From: Larix kaempferi
Lineage: Eukaryota; Streptophyta; Pinopsida; Pinales; Pinaceae
Assembly: GCA_027924585.1 (NCBI GenBank)
Contig: BSBM01000812.1
Location: 434,001 to 498,000 of the forward strand
DNA length: 64,000 nt
Reading direction: 5' to 3'
Positions 55,733 through 64,000 of this stretch are shown here, piece by piece; positions within the stretch are counted from its first letter, which is position 1; each line of letters starts with the position of its first letter. The notes under the pieces are model-generated. The model was not told where the DNA came from, searched no databases, and worked only from the letters and a program-made list of their open reading frames with translations. The position numbers and the translations under genes were made by a program.

Positions 55733-58177
55733 GATAAAGTTGTTGTAAAAATTATTAAAAAAATTATGTAACTCTATTTATGTATTTATGTGTATGGGTG
55801 TTAATGTTTTGCAATAAAAATTTGAATAGAGAAATAAATTTATTTATTTAAATATGTAAGTTTATATATTTTGGATTAAGAGCTTAATGGATTAGTTTTA
55901 GTAGTTAATGATGACAATTAAAAAAAAAGAGAATGTGAGGTCAAACGTTTAGGTTGGTTATTTTTATGAATATTGTATATATATATATATGAAACTCTCT
56001 ACCTTTATTTTAATACTTTTATGTAAGACAACTCCCTACTTTTATGTAAGACAGTTTTAAGTGTTTTCAAGTAATTGGTAAAAAATACAGATAATATATT
56101 AATAAAAAAATTATTTCTAATGTGTTAACAAAATAGTTAATTAAACGTGGCTAATGTAAGACGGTTTTAAATTTAAAAATATAAATAATATTTTAATAAA
56201 AAATTCATTTTTTATTTTTTATTATTAAATTTAGTTAAGTAATCTTGATGAAATTTATAATTTGAGATTAAAAATGGTATGATTTTCCAATGACCTTATT
56301 TCAAAGCTTTAAACGTTTGACGTGAATCATAAAATAGAAAAGAGTAAAGGAGCGCTAAACGCATCGAGATAAATGTGACGGTGGGATTGAAAGTTTTGTG
56401 TGGTTTGGTTGGCGTTTCCATTTTGATTTCAATATATTTATAAAAAATAATTTACTTTATTTTTTATGGGATAATTTTTGTTATTTAAAAATAGTTAAAA
56501 TTGTTTCAAAACTATTTAAAGTTTTAAAATTTTGAATATTTATAAAAAAAGGCCAAACATTTTATAATTACACATTTAAAAATTAATAAAATTCATCAAA
56601 ATTAACTTTACAAAAATTATAAATCATTAAAATTTTCTTTATTAATTTGAAATTCCATCATTATAAACCAAACATTTAAAACATATAATCGATTATTAAA
56701 TCAAAATGATTTACATATTTGAAAGTCCGTCATTATTAACCATACTTTTATGACGTTTGAGACCGAAACCAAATATCGGCGTCTTATGTCTTAATAGTCA
56801 ATGTCTAAGTCAAAGTGATTTGGATTATATGTTAAGTCTTTAATGGTAAATAATATTCAAAATCCAATTTAACATTATTTGAATTGTATGCCTAAATTTT
56901 CTATTATTATGGTTATGATGAGTTACTATTCATTGAATCCGACCTTTGGTCATTTGGATTTTATCTTTGATGATGTAGTGGTTGTCATTGGCTACTAAAA
57001 ACCAACATTTTAATATATGGAGAGTTAATAAAAAATACTTAATATACAAGGTTCCATATGAGCCATGCATGCCAACTTTCAATTGCGTATAAGAGGAAAG
57101 TAAGTTTGCCTAATTGATGAGAAGTAAAAAGTTTTTATGACGATGGGATGGGAACCACATATTCCATAGATAAAGAAATCAAGAGTGTAGTCCATCCTTA
57201 TTTCTTTCATCGTTCAACTGTTGTTGCAGAAAAACTTTTGAAAACAGCATATTATAACATGGTTGAGATATTTGTAAAGTCGAGGAAATTAAGGTTGATA
57301 ATCATGAATATGTCCATAAAAAGTTTTTTTTTTTTTTTGTTATTTATAAGAATTGAACCTGAGAGAGAAGGGCAACAATCTTTCCTCCCAACCACCCAAG
57401 CTACAACCAATAGACTAGATAACTGAAAAAATTATTTGATGTTTTAACAAAAATTTCCTACTAAAATTATTTGGTGTTTTAACAAAAATTTCCTACTTAA
57501 ATTATTTGGTGTTTTAGCACAAATTTCCTACTCTATTTATTCAAGTTAAAAATTAAAGATACCAACAAAAATATTATTTAAAAATTAAATAATTCATTTT
57601 ATTAAATCTTAGTTATTAAATATAATAATAGATATGTAGTTAACAACAATAATGATATACACTATATTTGAACCATTTCAAATCCAATAATATATATTTC
57701 AACCTATAAAACATTTACTACATTAATGTGAGATGCATGTTTTTTGCTATGAAATATACCATTCTTCATATCTATTTATAATTCTTATATATATATCATT
57801 TGTAATTACGATACTCCCCATCCAATGTTTTGTTTAATTAGATTCTAATCATGTAAAAACCTATAAATATTCTTAACTTCATGCTCTACCAGGACTAGGT
57901 GACTCACTTCCCACAAAGGATTTTTGGAATTCATAACTATGTTATAAAACATTTGCAAATGAGTTGATATATGCCTTTTCTTTTCATTTCTTGTGTTATG
58001 TATATTTATGTTTTAATTATAATTGTTGATAGTTTTGTTGGTGTATCTGTGGTTAACTCAATTTAATTGATAACTATTTGAAAAGGAAATCAAATTGGAT
58101 AGGCTGTATATCTCTTTCTCTTATATTTTATATTTGTTATTTTTTTTAAATAATACTTTATTTTTAAGAGAATATCA
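55733..58177. other. AT-rich intergenic DNA
   Basis: No gene is recognised. A T-run near 57325-57339 and a TA run near 55977 occur. The 92-codon ORF at 57148-57426 has no domain and includes the poly-T tract, so I do not call it a gene. Confidence 0.5.
57425..57535. repeat. ~38-bp tandem repeat, three copies
   Basis: AAATTATTTGGTGTTTTAAC followed by AAAAATTTCCTACT, at about 57430, 57466 and 57501. Confidence 0.9.
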
Positions 58178-58640
58178 TGTTAAGACCCAAAAATTGCACA
58201 CTATGCTCATTTCCTAGCTACATCATCCAATTATTTCTATAAATAAGTGGTGAAGGTTTCCATTTTACACACAATTTTTTCATTTGCTAACTTACTGACA
58301 TTCTCCGAATTATACTGAAACCCTGAGTCACCGATTTGTGTTCAAATTTCACTCCATTTGAATTTGGCACCTTGTGAGTAGTTGGTGGAGAACAAGCAAA
58401 TACTTTGGATACCAAGAGCATTCCCTTCCGCACGGCTACAAGGGCCCATTTGTCTCCATTTCTCTAAGGTTACTCCTTATTGTAAGAAACCATTTTTTAT
58501 GCAATAAAATAAAACATTCTTTCCTTACCCCTTTGTTTGTGAAAGAGAAAAATGTATTAGAATAGATTTATTGTTCATGCATTTTCTTTGCATTTGCTTT
58601 AAGTAGTTTTAATTTTTATTTACTATTATTTATTGTTTTC
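58178..58640 (+). repeat. Possible LTR remnant
   Basis: TGTTAAGACCC at 58178, CTATAAATAAGTGG near 58238 (TATA), and AATAAAATAAAAC near 58503 (poly(A)-like) are in LTR-like order. No partner, TSD or end was found. Confidence 0.3.
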
Positions 58641-58674
58641 ACCAAGTGCATGCATTCCCATTTGAATTGTTACT

Positions 58675-59560
58675 TTGTAGCTAGGTTATTCACACTAGCA
58701 AGTGCATAAATGCACTTACTAAGAGCTGTGAGCTACTTAGTTTAACATTTGTGAATGTGGGTGTGTGCATGCAAATAAAAATAAAAGAAAGTAAAAACAT
58801 GAGAAATTACTACAGTAAAAAATAAAAAAATAAACTAAGCATTAAGCATCAATTTTCATGAGATATTCGATAAACAATGGTTACGAATCAAAGAATGTTA
58901 TTTCTTTTTGTATTATATGGAACAAATTTACAATGAGTTTTTACCTTGAAATGGTGAGTAGATGTTGGGGTCTCCTCTGAATGCTCAATATGGTGGCCAC
59001 AATTCTATTATGGGAACGTAAGCTCAAATGTGGAGGCTAGGGTTCAATAGTAATTCCGCCAGAGTAACAATAGGAAGAGTGAATGCATGTGAAATGAGGG
59101 ACCTCCACCATCTTTTTATAACAATTTTGGGTGGTGGAGTATTGGCCCATGGTATTGGGCAGCAGCCCGTGGTATTTTAAGTTTTTCCTCCTTTCTCCTT
59201 TATTTTGAATAATTTCTCCTTTTTCTTTTTCTTTTATTTTCTTTTTTGGGGAATTTGACATTTTTGAAGGAATTTAATTATTTTTTAGGGAAATAATTGA
59301 TTTTTTTTCCATTTTCTTACCAACTTAGGGATTTTGGGTTTTTGGAGGCCAAATATGTAGGAAAAAGGGGATAAATGGGTGAGGGAAGGATTTCATCATA
59401 TGGACTATAGACATCATAGGTATTGACTTTTTCCAAGGGTGTGAGCATTGTGATGGTGGAGAGCGGATACTGGTTGGAGACCAGAACAAGTGCTTCATAC
59501 AAACTACAAGGGCTATAACTGGAAATACAACACCTCAAGAATGGATGAGGAACAAATAAT
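58675..59560 (-). repeat. Diverged relative of the E3 LTR and adjoining 3' end
   Basis: From about 58990 to 59480 blocks align with 17900-18480 in E3: GAATGCATGTGAAATGAGG with a TTTTTATA box, the TTTTCCTCCTTT block, a T-rich tract, GGGGATAAATGGGTG, and, past the LTR end, ATAGACATCATAG and TGGTTGGAGACC. The similarity is clear but with many differences, so this is a much older member of the E3 family, truncated on the right near the E6 insertion. Confidence 0.6.
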
Positions 59561-59568
59561 CTAAAATA

Positions 59569-60080
59569 TGTTAACGAAATGTAACTGCGAAATATATTCT
59601 AAATGTACTTATCTATTGTATTATTGTTATTCCTCCTTTGGGGGATGTCATTGATGTAATTGATAATGTAAGAGTCATTGAAAGAGTCAATGTAAACCCT
59701 AGGAATTGTGTCGGCCTAGAAGAATCAAAAAAATATTTTTTTTTTATTATGTACTTAACAAGTCAGCCCTGTTGGGGAAAAGTCACCTCAACTGAAGAAT
59801 ATAAATAAGAGGTTGAGTTTCTCGCTTGTATCCATCCACTCACTCACTCAAGTTCGCATAGGAGAGAGAGAGAAGTTCGTCGGTGAAGGAGAGAAGTTGT
59901 TTTGTCTTGGGGTTTTATCTTGTACTTGGTGAATTCTATATTGAGGAAGCTTTGTCGAGGTTTTCTCCCTTATGGTTTCCCCAAGAGAAACGTTGTGTTC
60001 TTTGTGACTCTTGTACTTGTATTTTCTTTCAATGATTATATTGTTTAATGTTATTATGCTAAACAAGTAAAAACTTAACA
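59569..60080 (+). repeat. E6 5' LTR (512 bp)
   Basis: TGTTAACGAAATG to AACTTAACA. TATAAATA at 59800-59807 is followed by CACTCACTCACTC, as in the S1 and S2 LTRs. Only one copy is in the window. Confidence 0.82.
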
Positions 60081-60092
60081 TGGTATCAGAGC
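60081..60092 (+). other. E6 primer-binding site (tRNA-iMet)
   Basis: TGGTATCAGAGC immediately follows the LTR. Confidence 0.92.
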
Positions 60093-60524
60093 AAGCATGA
60101 AAAAAAACATTGTGTAGCCACTACAACTGCAAGAAACTAGGGTTTCTTATTCCAGGAGCTCTCTCCACAATTAAGCTGAAAAAGAGGGTGCATCTAACTC
60201 GCCTCACTAGGGTGCATATTTCTGTCGAAGCAGAATTCAATTCCGATAATTTTCCTTTATGGGTCCACCACTACAACCCGGAGAACTAGGGAATCAATTT
60301 TTTTGGAATATCTGCTCACAGATTTGGGAGAAATAGTACATTGCTCAACTCGCCTTAAGGAGGCGCATCTTTTCCTCCAATCAGTTTCTCAATATCCTGA
60401 AGTTGGAAAATTAGGGTTTCTCTATCAAACCCTAGGTCAAGGTAGAAGTAGTTTTCAAAAGGACAACTTTACTAGTAAGTACTATCTCCATTCTATTTCC
60501 ATTTGAAGTTCTCATATTATCAAA

Positions 60525-61755
60525 ATGACAAGCACTACCAAGATTAATGAGAAGCTTGAAGGAGCTGAGAACTTCAGGGCATGGAAATATAGAGTCATGC
60601 TCATTCTTGAAGAACATGACCTAGAAGGATTTATAAAGGAAGACGTTGCAGAACCAGAAGGAGATGAGACCAAAGCAAGACACGAGAAGAATATGATCAA
60701 GGCTAAGAGGATCATAGCTGACTCTATCAAAGATCACTTGATTCCTCAAGTGTCCTCAAAGAAGACTCCAAAAGAAATGTTTGATTCTTTAACCAGTATG
60801 TTTGAAAGATAGAAAATTAATAGGAAGATTACCTTGAGAAATCAACTCAAGGGTATGAAGGTTCAGAAGTCAAAGACTATGCAGCCATATTTCACTAGAC
60901 TATCTCAGATCAAAGAACAATTACAAGCTATTGGAGACATGATAGAAGAAGAAGAAGTTGTGATGACCACCTTGAATGGTCTTCCAAGAGATTGGGAACT
61001 TTTTTTTTGTCGCATATGCTCTAGGAAGAGATTGATCAAGTTTAGACAACTATGGGAAGAATGTGTGCAAGAAGAAGAAAGGATAGCAGAAAGAGAAGAG
61101 AAACTAAATGATAATGAAGATCAAGCTTTGGAAACCCATACCAAATGAAGAAACAAAAGAAAGAATGATGTACGTTCTCATGACCACTCTCCTAGAAGAT
61201 CTCAAAGGAACAAAAGGGTTAGGAGATACTTCTCCTCCTTTGAATGTTTATCTTGTCGCAAGATGGGACGCATTGCAAGAAATTGTCCTCTTAGAGATGA
61301 ACAATTCAAGAAGCGGAAGAAAATATTTCATGCCCATGTAGTCGAGGATGATGAACATGATGACGAAATCAAGACCAGAGAAGATGAAGATTCCAATGAA
61401 GAATATGTTCTAATTCTAGCCCTCACTGGTTCAGTATCACATGGAAATGACACTTGGTTAGTAAACAGTGGAGCCTCCAAACACATGATAGGATACAAAG
61501 AATCTTTTTCACACCTTATGCAGAAATATTCTCCACGCAAAGTGAAGCTTGGATATGATTACCAATATCCTATCAAAGGAATGGGAGAGGCTACTTACAA
61601 GTTGGACTTTGGAAATTCCATGAAGATGAAGGAAGTCCTATATGTTCCAGGTTTGAAAAAGAACCTTCTTTATATCTCAGAATTAGATAAGAAAGGTCTT
61701 AGAGTTGCATTTGTAGATGGTGAAGTTCTTATGTGGCCAAAGGGGAAGACAATCA
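60525..61755 (+). pseudogene. E6 copia gag and protease start (two stops, cut by E7)
   Basis: The ATG at 60525 begins MTSTTKINEKLEGAENFRAWK, the usual copia Gag N-terminus. FDSLTSMFER, LRNQLKGMKV, FTRLSQIKEQL and TTLNGLPRDWE (60765-61000) are UBN2-type gag blocks. The frame continues past TAG at 60810 and TGA at 61146 without a shift. The zinc knuckle (61245-61286) is CLSCRKMGRIARNC, with Arg in place of His. The protease block is WLVNSGASKHM, with AAC (Asn, 61464-61466) where the catalytic Asp should be, and VLYVPGLKKNLLYISEL follows. The leader between the primer site and the ATG is about 430 bp. E7 interrupts the protein 15 codons after LRVAFVDGE. Confidence 0.88.
61751..61755 (+). repeat. 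Likely E7 target site (AATCA)
   Basis: The five bases before the E7 LTR. The matching right copy would lie outside the window. Confidence 0.4.
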
Positions 61756-62443
61756 TGTTAGGATATCTCATCATTCAGCATGTACTTTGCATGCATGCAT
61801 TGCATGCACTCGCATGCTGCCCAGTCACTAGTTTGATGCCTCCAGCACCTAGTCCCTAGTCTTCCAGCACTCGGAAGCTACTTTCCACCCATATTTATCC
61901 CTCCTATCCAGGGAAGCGCCCACTTCTCACCTTCCACTGCAGAAGGGTGCCTTTTCTCACCTACCAACTAGTTTCACTTCAGTTAGTTAGTTTTTTGTCC
62001 TTGATTTGAGGCTAGACTGACTCCTAACTGTTGTTACCACTTCGATTGACCTCCAATGAGCCTTGACTACCTATTCTAAGTGCATTTAACCCCTCATGCG
62101 CCCTCCACTGAGCCTTCATCCCTCGATTAGTGCCACTTACCATTAGTTACACTTAGTTAGACTCAGTTAGACACCTATCTGACAGTTACTTATGCATTGA
62201 TGACCACCACTGATTGATGATGAGGACTCCTAGTTAGAGCCAAGCTATGCCATGCAATTAATTCGAATGACCTCCTTGGTTGATTCGAATTGCTCACTCA
62301 TTGTGACTGTATTGTATTGTAATTTTACTATTCTAGATTATAGAGCACTTATGCATCTCTCTTGCACAGTTTTTACTCCAAAATGTTTTACATCTTTGTG
62401 ATTGATATTCTTGTTCAATAGATCTGTTGTGACTAATTTTACA
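61756..62443 (+). repeat. E7 5' LTR (688 bp)
   Basis: TGTTAGGATATC to TAATTTTACA. It is rich in CACTTAGTTAGACTCAGTTAG-like words near 62150-62170. The partner copy is not in the window. Confidence 0.78.
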
Positions 62444-62456
62444 TGGCATCAGAGCC
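62444..62456 (+). other. E7 primer-binding site
   Basis: TGGCATCAGAGCC directly after the LTR, one mismatch from the initiator-Met site TGGTATCAGAGC plus one base. Confidence 0.85.
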
Positions 62457-62825
62457 ATTGCAGGGACAAGATCTCTCTCCTATAGGTGTTCTACATGAAG
62501 AATGGAGTGAATTTGCTCAAAATTATTGAAGTTTTGGCATGCAAAATATCATGTGCATTTGCTCATGTGCATGCAAAGCAGAAAATACACTCTAATCCAC
62601 TCCATAAGCTTGAGTTTTCCACATAATTCCTGGATTTGATACATTGGATCCATTCAAGCTTGCTTGATCTCCAATCCCAGGTGTGATACAACTCTAAAAG
62701 GGTGGATTGTTCGACCTTATTTTTCTTGTTTTGATTGTGGTTTGCAGGTTTATCATCTCCATCAAGTGCATTCGCTATCTTGTGATTTGCAGTTTCTTCA
62801 CAATCAATTGCACTCACCATCAGTG

Positions 62826-63650
62826 ATGGGTTCCTCTTCTCCAAAGCCTATGCTAACTCCTTTCAATTATTTTGATTGGAAAGATGACATGGAGATTATA
62901 TTGTGCTCAAAAGGGTAATATAGAGTCACCGTGGGTCTAGAATTGGAGCCAAACACATTGCTTGAGAAAAAAAAACACTTCAATAAGCTTGATGAAGCTT
63001 ATGGTCTTCTTTGCCTCTCCATCTCCAAGGATCTTCAATTCCATCTCAACGGATTGAAGACTCCAAAAGAATTTTGGGAGCAACTTGGAAAACTTTTTGG
63101 CAAGCGGGACGAGCTTAGAGATTTTCAATTAGAGAATGAATTGATTGCTCTTAGTCCTGAGAATTTTGAGACCATCAATGAGTTTTTCACAAAATTCAAG
63201 CACTTGGCATTACAGTTGAAGAACAGTGGTGTTTTGAAAGAGGATAAGAAATTGATCCTCTCCATTCTTTCAAAGCTTGGTAAATATTTCTCGGTATTTG
63301 TCCCTACTTTCAATTCCGGTCGGCTAACTACCCCGAATTGGATGTGATGCCTACCTTGAATGCGTTCATTGAATCCATTACCAAAGAGCATGACAATTTG
63401 ATTCAAATGGGGTCCATAAGCTCCAAATATTCATCCCTACTTGTTCAAGGATCCAAGAATTCGAATGGAAAAGGAAAGCAAAAGAAAGATAAGCCCAAAT
63501 TCGTACCAAACAAGCAAAGAGAGAAAGGCAAGCAATTGGATGCACCATCTGGTTCAAGGAACAAGCAAAAGGGTAAAGAGGGTAAAGAAAAATCTAAGTG
63601 TTTGTATTGAAACCGTGGATTTCATCCTGAAAGTTCACTCATGAAGAAAA
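62826..63650 (+). pseudogene. E7 copia gag (stop and frameshift)
   Basis: The ATG at 62826 starts MGSSSPKPMLTPFNYFDWKDDME, a copia Gag N-terminus (F-x-Y-x2-W). After TAA at 62916 the same frame continues: LDEAYGLLCLSISKDL, TPKEFWEQLGKLFGKRDEL (63060-63117), and FTKFKHLALQL (63187-63219), then LTTPNWM to 63347. A frameshift near 63340 leads to MPTLNAFIESITKEHD (63344-63391), a Lys/Gly-rich basic region, and a zinc knuckle starting CLY at 63599. In the knuckle the second Cys is replaced by TGA (63608) and the last Cys by Leu, leaving only Cys and His of the four ligands. Confidence 0.85.
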
Positions 63651-64000
63651 CAATAGATCAAATGGCCCTCCTTTTGGAAAATGACAACATATGTCTTTTT
63701 GACGGTGCAAGGAAGAAGGATAGAAATGATGAACATGAAATAGGTCAAGCACTCATGGCAATTGTTTCAAAACCCACCACTCTACTGATAGATTCCGGTG
63801 CCTCAAATCATATGGATGCAAATATTGACTCCTTCTCTTCATTCAATCCAAACAGCTCCATTCCCATCCATTTGGGAGATGACTCAAAAATTTCATCAAA
63901 GGGTAAAAGGTACCATCCATTTAGAGCATGGAAGTTTTCAGAATGTTCTCTATGTGCCTTCCTTGGCTTCAAATCTACTTTATGTGTATCAAATGACACA
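63651..64000 (+). pseudogene. E7 copia protease start (window end)
   Basis: After the knuckle, LMKKTIDQMALLLENDNI continues the gag-protease linker. The protease active site is LLIDSGASNHM, with catalytic Asp GAT at 63791-63793 intact, followed by FNPNSSIPIHLGDDSKI. The frame seems to shift near 63905. The sequence stops at 64000, where LYVPSLASNLL-like text is being read. Confidence 0.8.

Larger units (their letters stand above)
59569..64000 (+). mobile_element. E6: Ty1/copia element, interrupted by E7 and running off the window
   Basis: A 5' LTR (59569-60080), an exact tRNA-iMet primer site, and gag-protease in a single frame to 61755 are visible. E7 starts at 61756, so the rest of E6 (integrase, RT, RNase H, 3' LTR) must lie beyond the window if it survives. 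The left flank AAATA (59564-59568) would be its TSD. Confidence 0.85.
61756..64000 (+). mobile_element. E7: Ty1/copia element nested in E6, 3' part outside window
   Basis: A 688-bp LTR, a primer site and gag-protease coding on the plus strand. It differs from E6 in LTR and gag, so it is a separate family. The element is incomplete only because the window ends. Confidence 0.85.

Noticed and set aside
57148-57426. 92-codon ORF as a host gene
   Set aside because: It has no domain, a poly-T encoded Phe run and AT-rich surroundings without other coding signals.

Overview
The window is repeat-rich nuclear DNA from a land plant. Almost all recognisable content is LTR retrotransposons, with one LINE fragment and no convincing ordinary host gene, tRNA or rRNA gene. 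LTR elements primed by initiator tRNA-Met (TGGTATCAGAGC) and a Tat-type element with an archaeal-like RNase H point to a plant. The deep nesting, heavy decay and the type of Ty3/gypsy element suggest a large-genome lineage, most likely a gymnosperm. That placement is inference.

Region 1 to about 42.9 kb is one old plus-strand Ty3/gypsy element (G1) split by four later insertions. G1 reads: gag tail with two damaged zinc knuckles, aspartic protease, a second gag-like domain, reverse transcriptase (RT), RNase H, integrase, an extra 3' ORF, and a 3' LTR. Its 5' LTR lies outside the window. The insertions are E1 (2774-9797, minus strand, non-autonomous, 1.9 kb LTRs, inside RT), E2 (10678-16986, minus-strand Ty1/copia, between RNase H and integrase), E3 (17660-30771, minus-strand Tat-type, inside the integrase core) and E4 (32808-39486, minus-strand copia, inside the 3' ORF). 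Each is bounded by a 5-bp target-site duplication (TSD). Removing an insertion together with one TSD copy rejoins the G1 reading frame.

E3 is the most interesting unit. Its two LTRs differ by only 3 substitutions and 2 single-base gaps. The minus strand carries gag, protease and an archaeal-like RNase H fused in one long ORF, with RT and integrase missing. The plus strand carries a convergent plant-mobile-domain (PMD) gene with its own TATA box and a probable intron. E3 also holds a ~150-bp tandem array and CpG-rich GCGATG repeats at both ends.

From 43 to 64 kb the layout is: AT-rich DNA without recognised genes (43.0-47.5 kb); a solo copia LTR with a perfect TSD (47502-48107); a possible LTR edge (49.4 kb); a minus-strand LINE RT fragment (49.95-50.96 kb); a gag-only LTR element E5 (51295-55727) with a second solo LTR inside; AT-rich DNA; a diverged relative of the E3 LTR (58.7-59.5 kb); and two plus-strand copia elements, E6 (from 59569) interrupted in its protease region by E7 (61756 to the window end).

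The elements do not form a pathway. They record successive insertions. E3, E5 and E1 lack polymerase genes and would need enzymes from other elements; E4 keeps only a degraded RT/RNase H.
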